Source: Turbatrix aceti (taxonomy: Eukaryota; Nematoda; Chromadorea; Rhabditida; Panagrolaimidae). Taken from it: 64,000 nt of DNA. Below are positions 46,963 through 59,600 of this stretch, in pieces; position 1 is the first letter of the stretch; every line of letters begins with the position of its first letter. Where the stretch lies: positions 5,279,246 through 5,343,245 of the forward strand of contig OZ017770.1 of the NCBI GenBank assembly GCA_963969345.1, given 5' to 3'. The translations under genes were made by a program, and so were the position numbers. The notes beneath the pieces were generated by a model that was not told the origin of the DNA, did not search any database, and worked only from the letters and a program-made list of their open reading frames with translations.

Positions 46963-47995
46963 TCAATTGTCCTTCTTCTGAGCACTGTTCGACTTTCCCT
47001 TGGTGAGATCCTCGTAAATATTAAGCAGGTCAAAATCCAAGGTGACGGTGTCCTGAAAGTTTAACGTACCGTATTGCACTATAGAAAGTGTAAAAATCAT
47101 ACCACATCAAATTTATACGTCTTAGCACGGCCGTTAGTAGCGATCTCGGGTCGACGTGCAACTAACTTGCCATCTCGGAAGAGCGCCATAGACGGGAGTT
47201 GGCGTCTGATGGGGTTATTGTAAATTCCATACCGCTCACCTTCTTTGGGATCCTTGCCGACATCTACCTTGCCAAATTTTAGATTCGGCAGCGAGAACCT
47301 GCAAGAGATAGTAGAGATAAGTCAGTATGAAATCTGGCTGCTGCAACTCACCGTTCACTGAGCTTGTTAAAGTTTTCAGAAACATACACACCGTCCCGAA
47401 TCCACGTTGCGGTAAACAAGACAACGAAAACTGATTTCTTGTCACGCTCCAATTCCTTCTGAAAAAAATAGAAAGTTAAACAGCTAAAAAAAGGAAAAAA
47501 ACGTGCCGTAAGTTGATCTCTGACGAAGTAGATAATCTTGTCCGAATCGATAGTGCTGGGTTGAGGAACAACGATAGCAAACACTGAAATAAAAAAAAAT
47601 TATTATCAAACTGTCATCCAAAAAATACTTACCAAAACACAAAATTCCGTAGAAAATGCCGAGGACAGGTATGACTCGCAAAAACAAAACCAGCGATGCA
47701 ACCTTGGCAAAGAGGTAGACATTTGACAGATAATGCAGGTAATTGACCGATCGCCTGTTCTTCCAGAAAATTACAACTGCCATGAAAATCAGGATTTCAT
47801 GTTCTCGCTGAAAGAAAATCGGTAAAACAAGTGTAAACAAGCGTAGTTTACCTGATCGAAGCCACAGTGGTCGTAAATGGCATCACAAACGCCAGGAATA
47901 AGTTTCGTAACGACAAATGAAAGTGATAGAATGATATTTGTTATGTTGTACAAATCTAGAACACGCTTAAACTCTGTTAAGCCAGGAAGCTTCAT
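46963..47995 (-). CDS. TMX2: TMX2-like thioredoxin-related transmembrane protein
   Basis: ER membrane protein of the TMX2 group. 262 residues. Minus-strand exons 47852-47995, 47633-47807, 47507-47583, 47352-47458, 47103-47298, 46963-47052. The N-terminus has an amphipathic/membrane segment. Then comes the family's EILIFMAVVIFWKNRRS, two further hydrophobic stretches and KELERDKKSVFVVLFTATW, where the thioredoxin fold begins, followed by NLKFGKVDVGKD, a cis-Pro at RQLPSMALF, and RRPEI. The site equivalent to the TMX2 SNDC motif reads IRDG, with no cysteine. The C-terminus ends KKDN, a dilysine ER-retrieval form. The intron after 47507 starts with GC. A TTG upstream would extend the frame, but the ATG at 47995 is preferred. 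Divergent from TMEM65, 217 nt apart. Confidence 0.9.
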
Positions 47996-48212
47996 TTCTA
48001 GAAGCAGACACCAAACGTAGTTAGTGCAAGCGCAGAGCAAATAAGCATGAATTCATTCAAGACGAACTGTTCAGTCGGGTAGGCTTCGCATGCTGCGCGC
48101 AGGAACTGATGCATACTCATTCAGTTTTGTCAACGTGCACGAAGCTATCTTTCAGTTAACCATTTTAGTATTATCTTTTTTTGTAACGCCTTCTATTGTA
48201 AATTAACGAGTA
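47996..48212. promoter_or_regulatory. shared bidirectional promoter region of TMX2 and TMEM65
   Basis: Only 217 nt separate the two divergent start codons, so both promoters must lie here. No clear TATA box was seen. A T-rich run (TTATCTTTTTTTGTAACG) lies just upstream of the TMEM65 ATG. Confidence 0.5.
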
Positions 48213-48878
48213 ATGGCTTCGCCTCTCTTGCCTTCGCTTCGTAACGGTCTCAGGGTTGCCAACCGCCTTCCGTCTCCAAATCTTGCCTTTTACCGTGTTT
48301 CTACTTCTGGTGCCATCAACAAATACAACAAGTTCAAGACCATTGACGATGCTAAGCTTTTTGTAACTAATCTTCAAGAAAAACAGCGCGAATTTTTGGT
48401 GGAAGCCTTGCGACAAGCCAAGCTGGCATCTGATGCGTCGCCTGATGGTTAGAGATTTTTTTAATGCTGTTGCAGCTTGCCTGAGGCTTTTTTTATTACC
48501 ACCTTTGCTTTAGGCAAGCTGAGTCGACAGCAGGTCAGGGCTCTTTTTGTCATCAATTTCGCCCCCTTCATTGGATTTGGGTTTTTTGATAACTTTATCA
48601 TGATCGTCGCCGGCGAATACATCGATCAGTCCATCGGCGCTGTGTTTACGATTTCCACGATGGCCGCTGCAGCGCTCGGTAACACGATCAGCGACGTCGC
48701 TGGCATCGGTCTTGCCAGCTACGTCGAACTCTTTGCTAACAAGCTGGGAATTAGGCACCCGGTACTGACTGCTGCTCAACTCGAGGGCAAGAAGGCTCGA
48801 AACACTTCGAGCATCGCCCGGGCCTCTGGCTTGGTCGTTGGATGCATCATCGGAATGTGCCCTCTTCTGTTTTTCTGA
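48213..48878 (+). CDS. TMEM65: TMEM65-like mitochondrial inner-membrane protein
   Basis: Exons 48213-48447 and 48514-48878 give 199 residues. The N-terminus is basic and hydroxylated (SPLLPSLRNGLRVANRL), as for mitochondrial import. A soluble segment (DAKLFVTNLQEKQREFLVEAL) precedes the core of about three membrane helices: LFVINFAPFIGFGFFDNFIMI, the family hallmark with GEYID, then AAAALGNTISDVAGIGLASYVE, and ASGLVVGCIIGMCPL at the end. TMEM65 in vertebrates sits in the mitochondrial inner membrane and is linked to sodium-calcium exchange and gap-junction function in heart. The match is over the whole core, so identity is firm. AATAAA lies at 48946-48951, only about 110 nt before the Sec10 start. 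Confidence 0.93.
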
Positions 48879-49064
48879 CTGCCCTATCCAAAGACGACTT
48901 ACACTTGCTTCCGCGTTTACATTTCGTGTCTGAATAATCATAGGAAATAAATACACGTATATTCACTTTTTTTATTGCGGTGTGCTTATTTCCGGTCGAA
49001 AACCGTGCTTGTCTTATCTCAATCATGTGTTTTTATGTATTAATGAACGAACCCGGGTTTCAGC

Positions 49065-51470
49065 ATGAATTTTTGCTTCAAAACCTTTATACAAGACTTG
49101 GAGCAAGATCCATTTGATGCGGTAGCCTTCGTCGAGCGTGTGGCATGGCGAATCGATCGCGAAGATGGCAACTTGGATTCTCTGCATCTCATGCGAAAAT
49201 TTGAAGAAGAGATCGCGAGTCTCCAGATGCTGAGCGAACAGTTTCAAGGCAAACTCCATATCCTCGAAAAGCAGGGAACCGTTGAACAGAGAAATTTCTG
49301 CGGTGATCTCGGCGAAATGCATTCCCAGAACGGTGAAGCGCTTGAAAGGCTGAAACAACTCGATAGCACTATGCAGTCTGTCTTCACCAAGGTAGTGCAT
49401 CTCGGCGACCAACTGGAAAGTGTCCACGCTCCTCGTGCGAGGGCATTTGAAGCTCTTCAACTGATGCGGCACTTTGAGGATTTCATGACCGATCAATACC
49501 TACAATCTCAGATTTTTTCTGATCCTGATCGAGTGTGTTTTTTTTGGCACTTGATTTCCTGTCATCTCATGAATCTTTTCAGTTACTCGAAGCCGCGGAA
49601 ATGATTCAGAAACTCTCGTCCATCTCCCAAGAAATTGCGGGTGAAAAATATACCAATGTCCAGCGTAAAATAGCTAGGCAATACGAAAAAATCGAATCAA
49701 TGCTGATCGAGGAATTTGAAAAATCACATGACCGCAAAAAGCTTCGAGAAATAGCCATGACCCTTTCTGACTTTAAAAACTACAACCAGTGCCTTGATTC
49801 GTTCATCAGACGAGTGCAGATGGGCGGATACCGATCAGGCAACGTCTTTCAGGACATAATGTCTCTGTGCGAAAAGAATCAACCTCTGATTGAAGAAATA
49901 TTTCCTAAGCCGCACCAAGTTATGAGCAAACTGGTGCTCAACGTCTTCCAAGGACAACTCAAGGTTGTTGCTTTTTTCAATCCTTTTTTAATCAAAAGAA
50001 TTGTTTCAGGATACGGTAAAGCTGAAACTTGAACAGTGCGAGACTGAAAATGAGATTTATCTTCCTGCGTTGTACGACTTTTATACCAAGTTTGTTAATT
50101 TGTTTTCGTTTGCCCTTCAAATCTTATTTTTTTAATTTAGAACCGTTAATCTGCAACGGCAGCTGCAGAAATTCAACTTTGAAACAGATTCCAATTTTCT
50201 ACAGAGACTGACAAAGTCTATTTTTGCAAAATATCTTGAGGACTATGCATCTCGGGAACAAGAGCTCATTCGTGATCAGTGCAAACTCATCCTGAACAGA
50301 TTCTACGAGTCTAAGGGCCATCAGAAGCGAAACCTTCCATCGGGGGGCTTACACGAGTTGAAGCGTGACCTCCAGGCTTGGCTACTCACGGTCGAACACT
50401 TTGGCGATGAGACATTTTTGTCGGAGGAAGTTGCCATCAGCGTCCTTCAGGAAACAAAAAACGCGTTTACGCGCTGTAGCATGCTCTGCGAGAAGAAAGA
50501 AGACGCCGCGATGATGGCCAGCATCCTCTTCGACCTACTCGTCAATTATCTCTACACAGAGCACATTGACTACGCCATTGAACTTGCAATTCTGGGTATT
50601 TCGAGTGTTGATCCAAAATCCGAGCCACCGACTGTCTTTCTGCGCGTCGTTCAGCAGACTGCAGCTATCACCCATCTTTTTGTCAAACAGTTTGATGATT
50701 CCGTTTATCCACTGATCAAGTTGGTAGAATTTTTTTGTTGACACACAATATTTTGCGGCTTCAGGGACAATGCCGCGGAGGACAAGGTGATTTCCAAGTC
50801 CGATGTCGCGCTCCAACACGTCGAAAGCCGAATCAGGACCGGTCTTGAGCGACAGCTGAATGCTATTGTTACATACGTGAGATACATGCTCAACACAGAG
50901 CAGAAACGATCGGATTTCTTTGATGAAAAAAGCGATGGAATGCCGCGCGAAATGTCTATGGTATGTTTTTTTGCGCAACTCTTACGTACCTGCTACTTAT
51001 TGGTTTGTTTCCAGGCGTGCCGCAAGGTTTCACTGTATATACTGACAACGGGCGAGAAGATTCGAGAATGCATCGACGGCACCAACCTGATCGAGGTTTT
51101 GACAGAGTTGGGTACTCGCTTGTATACGACGATTCTCAATCACGTCCGTTCCTTCACCTTCAACGAAACGGGTGGGCTGCTTCTCATTGCTGACGTCAAG
51201 GAATATCAGTAAGTTTTATCGTTGATGAAAAAAGTGCATGGGCATAATCATGTTTGCTTTTGCAGCCGCGCGATTGAAACCTGGCAAATCCCAGCCGTCT
51301 CTAAAAAATTCGATATATTGCCCAGTCTAGCCAATCTTCTTGTTGTCAAACAGGAAAACTTGCAACAGTCCATGGCAGCTCAGATGCTGGCTGACACAGA
51401 CAGAGATTTGGTCGCCGCCTTCATCCAGCTTCGAAGCGACGCTAAGGTCAACAAAAGAATGTTCAGTTAA
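49065..51470 (+). CDS. sec-10: Sec10 / EXOC5 subunit of the exocyst
   Basis: Tethering-complex subunit that docks secretory vesicles at the plasma membrane. 700 residues, close to EXOC5. Exons 49065-49532, 49583-49963, 50010-50089, 50141-50719, 50765-50960, 51015-51208, 51266-51470, all phase-consistent. The N-terminal third is coiled coil (FEEEIASLQMLSEQFQGKL, ALERLKQLDSTMQSVF). The rest is helical with Sec10 blocks: LLEAAEMIQKLSSISQEIAG, LSDFKNYNQCLDSFIRR, SLCEKNQPLIEEIFP, YLPALYDFYTK, and near the end GGLLLIADVKEYHRAI with FDILPSLANLLVVKQENL. The ATG sits one base after GGGTTTCAG, so trans-splicing is likely. AATAAA lies at 51522-51527. Confidence 0.94.
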
Positions 51471-51529
51471 ATGTAATTTATTTTATCGTACGTGGTTAAA
51501 ATTTTGAATAATCGTGTGTCAAATAAAAA

Positions 51530-52451
51530 CACTTACAACTTGGATAAACGCCGTCATTTCTGACAATTATGAGATTAAGGGGGTCTTTTAGAAAATATGA
51601 TTAGGTTACCTGGATTTAGTACAAAAAAAGAAGATGACATAATTTGGCGGATGAATGCGTCCTTTTTAAACGTACCCGCTTTACCGTTCAACCTCGATCG
51701 TTTAGCATTTATGAGCGTTTTTAGGCCGCCATGAATGTCAAGGTTTTTTTTTCTCAAGTGTGCATCTTCGTAACTCACTTTTTTTTTCTTGATCAAAAAT
51801 AGTAAACTTGACACTATTCGTGAAAGGAGACGTTCATTGCAACAAGGATTGTGTCCTTTCCTTCCGTCGCAGGCATCTCCGCCACGCACCCATCCTCAAT
51901 ATGTTAAATTGGCAGTTGTCCTTGGTTTGAAACCGCGCACGTCTGATCCATCTGGCAATGATGATGATTTCCAATACTGTTTTGGTCAGTGTGGTCATGA
52001 CTTTGGGCGCTTGAATCGCGCCAGTCAGGGAGGGGGCGTGTACATGTGTATTCTCCTGCTGTGCAGAGGGACTTTCCGAATCTGGCCGTGGCGTGGCGCA
52101 CCCGTGTTCATGATCGCTTCCTTTTGTACAGGTATATTCATTTATCCTACCCGTCAAGCGACATTGTACGGCGCAACGATGGGGGGAGAAATTTCGTTGC
52201 TCATCATAACTAACGTTATTCCGCGACTGGATATGCTGTATGAACCTGTAACTACCCTTCTATTTCCCCATCGCTTGTAAATGTCGTTTGTTCGTTTCAT
52301 TCACTTTAAATCGCATTAATCCATTTTGTGTTCGTCCAATTATCATTGTGCGCTTCACGTCATTTTTGTGCCATTTTTATTTTTGACCGTCTGTTAAAAA
52401 TTTTTTTTAGCTTTCATAACTGTTGTCCATGACGTTGACGGTGACGATTAG
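51530..52451. other. intergenic stretch after Sec10
   Basis: The plus-strand frame 51789-52280 is open for 163 codons but starts at TTG, has no ATG in its first half and shows no motif. TTTTTTTTAG near 52410 is a possible trans-splice acceptor for the next ORF. Confidence 0.45.
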
Positions 52452-53017
52452 ATGATTCGTCCTTTCCATGCCCCGAGGAATGACACGCGTATTGAGGAGG
52501 CGGCTTTTGATCTTCCTCCTGCTTGCCTTGTCAGCTTTATCTTCGTCGTCCTTACGATCAGGTCAGTCAAATATTTGCACGTTTGTTGTAGGCTTTTTGA
52601 CTCATGGTCCTTATGCACAGTGATACTAAAAATTTCGGGTGCACAAAAATTCTGTATTACGTTGTCTGGCCAACGCGATGGAAAATTACCATCGGAAAAC
52701 AAATTGTCAAGCCTTTTTTTGCAAAAAGTTTGCCAAGTGTCTGTTGCGAACACGTATCCTTTCTTCTAAATATAGTTGTTCTTGCGCACACTCAATTGAA
52801 CAAAATTATTCACTCAAAAAAATACGGCAGGTTGTCACGATTCGGTAATTACAGCTCTGGCAGTAACGTACTTTACAGTCTTCAACAATTTTTGCTTTTT
52901 CCAATAGTTACAACTTTTTTTCGACAAACATGCGCACCTGCACTCTTTTTTTCCTTGGATCCACTCGGAAGCGACTGCGGAGACAAGATTGCCATTTCTC
53001 AATGCACAGCGCTATGA
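52452..53017 (+). CDS. unrecognised hydrophobic protein, first exons (model uncertain)
   Basis: I do not recognise it. An ATG at 52452 opens exon 52452-52561 with a membrane-like end (LPPACLVSFIFVVLTIR). It splices at GTCAGT to 52621 in phase. The second exon (FGCTKILYYVVWPTRW, VSFLLNIVVLAH, QFLLFPIVTTFF) stays open to a stop at 53017, with cysteines and several hydrophobic stretches that suggest a multi-pass membrane protein. Other internal introns are possible (for example 52830-52877, GTTGTC to TTTACAG, which keeps frame). Whether it continues into the ORF at 53165 could not be settled. Confidence 0.4.
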
Positions 53018-53164
53018 CAAACACTACGCTCGGCAATCTTGACACGTTCATGACTTCAGTATGTGGAACAGTGCAAAACAGTTTTGTGGTTCTCATATCC
53101 GTTAGTTCGAGCAATGAAAAATGTTAGATTAAGAAATCGTTAATTTCTTGACTTTCTTCGATGA

Positions 53165-53416
53165 ATGCGGGGCATCCTTGTTATAATTATTCAAAACACC
53201 GTCTTCATCATTGCGGGGCCGCTATACCTGACCTTGGCAGGTCAGTCAGTCAAACGCATTTTTCGCGGTTGTGCTTTGCGTCTTTGCGCCATTACCAAGA
53301 TTCTCGCGCATGTCGAGGTCAGGCTAGCTCTTGTTGCCATGCACGGTATTTACAGACCAATAGTCATTCGAAACGCTTTCGGCGAGAAAGACATTCTTGG
53401 ACATGACATGCAATAA
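53165..53416 (+). CDS. small unrecognised membrane-type ORF or last exon
   Basis: An 83-codon frame. A hydrophobic start (ILVIIIQNTVFIIAGPLYLTLAG) is followed by a basic, leucine-rich stretch (QSVKRIFRGCALRLCAITKILAHVEVRLALV) and ends GHDMQ. AATAAA overlaps its stop (about 53413). It may be the terminal exon of the gene starting at 52452, with an acceptor I could not identify, or a separate small protein using its own ATG. A GGCAG acceptor inside it at 53239 would give a different frame. Confidence 0.35.
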   Translation: MRGILVIIIQNTVFIIAGPLYLTLAGQSVKRIFRGCALRLCAITKILAHVEVRLALVAMHGIYRPIVIRNAFGEKDILGHDMQ

Positions 53417-53637
53417 ACATTTTTATTCGAGGTCAATTTCTTTATTTTTAAGTTCACATTTTTTTCAATACCGATCATCTCTTTTGCATAACGATTTTCG
53501 TCTAAACTGCGCTTTACGTATGTAGCACGCAGACCATCATTGCATGTCGTTGGGACGGCGACGGAAAGTGCCTATTTTGATCACGCATCCGCGCGGCAGG
53601 GTGTTCGACAAAACCGGACATCTTCTGTCAGAAATAC

Positions 53638-56600
53638 ATGTTTTATTTCATCGTATTTAAATTGAAACTTCCATACGTGGGAGCAAACTTTCGTTTATTC
53701 AAGGTTTGCTTTAGCTTTGGTTTTGTAACTACAAAGTTTTTTGGGCCAGAAAAAGTCTGCCAGTGTATCTTTTTACTCAGGCTTCAAGGCCACGCCGGAT
53801 GCTAAGCACTGGTTGCATCTGAATAAAAAATTAAGAGGCACCTCAATAACCTTGGTCGAATGGCCGTTCTTGGATAGGGCATTAAGTAAAACCTTCGGAC
53901 ACGATAAAACCTTGAAATACGATTTTGCAGCATGCAAGAAAGGTGAATTTGAGTGCGCTTGCGGTTTACCTCAGTGCATAAACGATTTGTACGTTGGCGA
54001 TGGTATTGCAAACTGCCAGGATGCTTCCGATGAAACACAAACTTTGGGAAGTGACATTGTTGCATGTGCAGACGGAAAACCTTCAAGAAAGCATCCAGAA
54101 TACCGTAATCAGACATTCTCATTCTGCGAAGCTCCCAATCCATGTCTTCCGGAATTGGGACAGGTGTGCTTGGTCGTAGACGGCACTTGGCGGTGCGTGT
54201 GCAAGCTGGGCATGGTTAGACCACCTGGCCCTTCCATACGCTGCATTCCGGTCGCCGCGCTCCCACATTCAATTGCCCAGAAATCAACAACAAACTGCTC
54301 AGAGCTGGTGGAAGATCTCAACCTTTTGTACAACAGTAAATTTGGCAGTGGATTAAAAATCGAAAGAATTGACACATCATCTGACATCCGAAGACGGCAC
54401 AAAGATGAGCCAGGAACAAATTCATCGCTTGGCGTTGATAGTGCCTACAGCGAAGACGATTTTGGATTTCAAGATTCGAATGCATGCGACCCTGCTGATC
54501 CTCATGCGTGCAGCAGTATGCTTTAACCTTTCTTTTTATTTTTAAATGATGATTAATCGCTTGCAGATATGAAAGGCGTCTGCCAGCCTACAGAATCCGG
54601 GTACTACAGTTGTTCGTGCCAAGTTGGATTCAAGCTTGTCAACGATAGTTGTATTGGTTAGAAAAGCTGTTTGATTTGTAGATTTACAACAATACGTTTC
54701 AGAATTAATTAATGAATGCGCAAACAGAACTTTAAATGACTGTGATAAAAATGCCCTTTGCATGGACAACGACATGTCTTACGAGTGCCTCTGCCCCGAA
54801 GGCTATATTGATTGCTCTCCGACGCCAGCTGTGAGACCGGGTATGAAGTGCCAAAAACGTAAGTTTTTTTTTAAATTTATTGTTTTAAATGTAAATGATT
54901 TTATATTAAAAATTTATGCGTACCCTTGTTTTTTTTGCTTGTGAATTTTTTAGTTTGCATAACATCCGTTATAAATGAATTTTCAGTGATCAATGAATGC
55001 GATTCACCGCTTCTGAACGACTGCTCGCCAGATGCTAGGTGCATTGATAAACCGATGGGATTCACCTGTGCATGCAATCCCGATTTCGTCGATGTCTCTG
55101 ACCAAGGAGCGAAAAAACCCGGGCGAAAATGTCGAAAGCGTGAGTCATGTTTTTTTGTTACCGATCTCTTTACTTTTCTTCGCACCATTATAGCAAGTTT
55201 TTGTCATCCATTAGAAGTCCTGTCAACTTGACGGAAGCTAAGCATTATTTTACCGCTTTAGGTTTGACTGGTTTTTTAACTTTTTGGGGGTACAATTTTC
55301 CCTATACTTTTGTGGTGAATCATGTATTTGCGCTTTTACGCTTGACAAAATTTTGCCATCAATCTAGACAAAGACATGAAAGCATTGTAATTATTATCTA
55401 ATCGTTTTGTTATTATCAATCAAAAAGCGGAACTGTCAAAATTGTTCATACAGCAGCATGATAACCATAATAACTTGTTTTTTCTTGTCAAAAATTTAAA
55501 TTGGTGTCATTTTATTTTGGACAATTGCCGATCTTCGACGTCGATGGATCAGTTGAACGCCGTTTGCTAGAAAAAAAAAACTGGCTTGCTGGTGTGCTTT
55601 TCTGTCGTCGAGAAACGAGTTTGAACGGGTCTTGATTGGTTAAAACGCTGTCTATGATAACAGAAAAACATCTTCAATTCAAAACACTTTATACAACTTG
55701 GTTCACACCAAATGAACAATAAAAAAGGTATTTTTAGTGAACAACGAATGCAAAGACGGCACGGCAAAATGTGACCCTCACGCAGTGTGCAGGGATTCTG
55801 CAAACGGCTACATCTGTCAATGTCCATCAGGATTTCTTGACGTCTCACCTGAGCCTGTCAACGAGCCCGGCAAAATGTGTGCACAGCGTGAGTTGGGTTG
55901 AATCGTAAAAAATACTTCCATGATGACTAAGCAGGGTTCACCGGGGGGTTATTTATTAGCGGTTTCTTTAAAGTACCTGGTTAAAAACCAAAAAACTTGA
56001 AAACAAAATTCAAAAAAAAGCTAGGTTACAATCAATCTTGTAGAATGTTTTATTGCGAACGTAATTTCTGCAACTCGCATAAACGACCGGTTAAGCGCAT
56101 CTCTGACTACCTGCTGTTTTTTTATGTTATGCGGAAAAAACTGTGGGAAAATACTTAATTTGGTTATCAAAACTACTTCGGAGGGTGCAGGCCTGCGCAA
56201 TTTCTAATTGGCGCAAACAATTGCGTGGATTGCTTAATATATGCCTGCTTTTTTTGAGTCCGCATACGCGTGGAAATCTTCGAATTATGCTAAGGCAAGG
56301 CGACTTGCAAAAATATTATACATGCTTGATTGCATGATGCGCTAATGCAGCCGACAAAGATAATACTGTGCGCCAACCTAGATGCTAATTAAGAACAAAA
56401 GTTGATTTTGTATACATACGTCAGAACACAGAAAATCACTAAGAAGGAAGAAGAAGGATAGATGTTTGAAATGCAAGGATGACTCACAGAAAAATGTATT
56501 GTAACACCATTATACTTCTCGCTCTAAAACTTTTTTATGGCATGAAAAAAAATACTCAAAAGGCTAGCAATATAATCACCCACTGTACAGATAAAGAATA

Positions 56601-59600
56601 TCACTTTTTATAGTAATCGGCGATTGTGAGGATAGTACATGCGACGACCCCAACTCTCAATGCGTGGAAACCGTCAGCGGTTCAGTCTGCCAGTGCCGAT
56701 CCGGTTTCGTCGACAGTGATCCGCTTAATCCTGGAAAGAAATGTATCCAGGCAAAAGGTTGGTGATCGAGGATGAATTACTCAAAAGTCAACATGTTTTT
56801 TGGGGGTGCTTTACTGTTTTTACCATCCAATCGCACTGTATACGTAATTGTTTGTATGACTAATTGCTTACTCCGAATGTCTGTTTTGGCTCGCTCACCT
56901 GTTGCCAAGGTCTTTCTCGATTAAATTTTGTACAACTGTTGGCACCTTTGTGATCGCGATACATACGTTGGTAGTACATGCGCGCAGGCAAATAAATGCT
57001 TGCGTGCATTCCCGATCATTAATTACTCTCTTTACCACCAAGCTGTGGCTCTTGTTGACAAACTACCATTTGTGCATTGTTGGTGTTACAGGTTTCGGGG
57101 GTTTTGATTAAAGCCTGGGAGTGTCGTAACGCAACTAGTTTTTTTCTTAATGTAAAGTCTTGTTTTTTCGGCATTGTAATGATCGAAAAATTGTTTCTAT
57201 CACACGAGTTTACTGCTTTTAATTTTTTGCACTTTAGAAAAAAATCGGGGCAACTTAATGGAAACGCCCTGTCCAAAAGCGGTCTTTACTTTTGCGGGGA
57301 AAACGCCGAAAGCACTACCTTTTTTAAGTCTCCCAGAAATCGAAGTTTCCCTTTGTGTGAAAACATCCCACGTTGCACGGGATCGGATCTATCTCCTTAT
57401 ACTGCATCCTCGTGAGCATCTTCGTCATCAACAAGTTTTATTGTATTTATATTGTTTCTGCTTCCTGTACAATTTGGTGACGACCTAATCACACGGAAAC
57501 TCCGTGTCTTCCGTGGATACCTTGAGTCGTTATTTTTTAAATCGGACCCTTGCATTTATACGTTATCCTCTTTTCTACGCGCTTCCTTTCCTTTTTCGTC
57601 GGACGCCGAGCGATGTGACAACGCCCAAGGCGCAGCAGCCTGCGCACGGAACGGCTCCTCCCTATCGCGCAGTCGGTTGCGGCAGAAGTCGAAGTGCTTG
57701 ATCGCAACCACCATTACCAGCCCATTCCATCATCTTGCAATGAAGAAGGCCTTTTTGTCTGAAATTTTGTTGTCATTTTTTTGTCGTTGTTAGTTTTCCT
57801 GTTGTTGTTTTACTCTTCGCTCGCTTCAGTTGTTTTTTGTGTGTTAGATCAATTTTCTTAAACCGTAGTATCTCTAGACGGGCCTTTAACGCAATCACTG
57901 CCAAGCGAGTCTGTCGACGACGCAGACAACGATGGCAGTCGACGTCTTACATCGATCGCAGCGCCATCGACCTCGCTTTATTCTCCTTCTCCTTCTTTGT
58001 GTTTCGATATCGTCACTTCATGCTGCCGGTGGGCATAATGGTTTTTCTTGCATCTAAATTTTCTGCTAACTTTTTTTTCTGACCGCAATGGATAACCTTG
58101 ATTTTTAATGAATGTGTTTAGGTAACGACCCCTGTCAAGACTACTCTCTGCATGACTGCGATAAGGTAGCAGAGTGCTTCAGTGAACAGCCAGGATACTT
58201 CCAATGCAGATGTCCAAAGGGATTCCTCGACGTATCGGAAGACAAGCGCTTTCCAGGACGCAAGTGTCAAAAAGGCGAGTTTTCATTCATTTGATTGACA
58301 CTTAAAATTACTTCATCGCCGGCGTCGGCGTTTCTCTTTCGAATATAACAATTACAAAGGAGCGCACGAAGGTTTTATTCAATTCCAATTTTTTCAAATC
58401 ATGTTTCACTTTTTAATGACTTATTTGAGAACAATTGCATAAGAAATTTTATAGTCGAGTTCGAAAGATTCATTTCCGTAACTAGGCGAAGTAGGAGTAG
58501 ACAAGCATTGTATAACTTATGTGTGTTTCAACTGGTCAAAACACGTTCTGCGATATTAAAAAAACTGAATTATTTTGCATCTTTCACTTTATGGAACCTC
58601 TTTTTTTATTTTTGATCAAAAACAAAAAAAAGCCATGCATATATGTATCTGACGACGTGCGGTTTTCTCTCCATTCAATTTAGTTCATTTAAAAAATGTG
58701 GATCTCATACCTTCGCTCTGATGTCTGACCATTTGGGCGGCATGCATTTGTTATGCATCATCATCGACGTACTTCTGCTTTTGTTTTAACGCATTGACAC
58801 CGATGCATACAAAGTTATACCACACCCAAAATGCGGTAGATTGTCAAACTTGTTTATTCATTTCTTTTGCAGCGCGCAACTTATATTAATGTTGTCGCCT
58901 TGTTTTTGTGGTTTTAAATTCAGCAGATGCAAACAAACATTTTTGGTTGAATAATGATTTGTTGATGTTTATGGTTGATTAACGGAGGTCACCATCACCT
59001 TGTGAAAACCTACTCCTGTAATCCTAAAACTTTTTATGGTGTCACTTTTTTTTGGGACAATTGAAATTGTTCCATGGAATGATTAAATCATTTTTCTTGA
59101 GACAAGGTCACCAAGTTGTGCAACGACATAATTTACCTTGAAGAATATGGATTATGTCGGTCACCGAGCATTACTTTTTTTTGTTTTCTAATGTTAGGTA
59201 CGCTGAAACATAGAAACGCATGAAATTGCTCCACAAATATCAAAGTCATGATTTTAAATTGATTGAAAGCACGCATTAAAAAACTTGAAACCACAGAACC
59301 ATGAAGAAACGAACAATGATTTTTTTTTCAGTCGTCGACGAATGTTCACTGGGAACACACAAATGCGATGCCAACGCAGACTGCGTGGACACTCCTGAAG
59401 GCTACACATGCCGATGCAAAAGTGGCTGGTCTGATGTCAGCACGGATCCACTTAACGCACCTGGCCGCCATTGCAAAAAGGGTATGCACACCATTGATCT
59501 AAAAACGGCTATAAAACAAGTTGTATTTTTATAGGCGACATTTGCGCGACTGCCGATTGTGCGCCGGAAGCTGAGTGTCGTGAGTCTCCCACGGGGCCAA

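Noticed and set aside
51789..52280. 163-codon plus-strand frame
   Set aside because: TTG start, composition like random sequence, no family motif; a matching antisense frame is also open.
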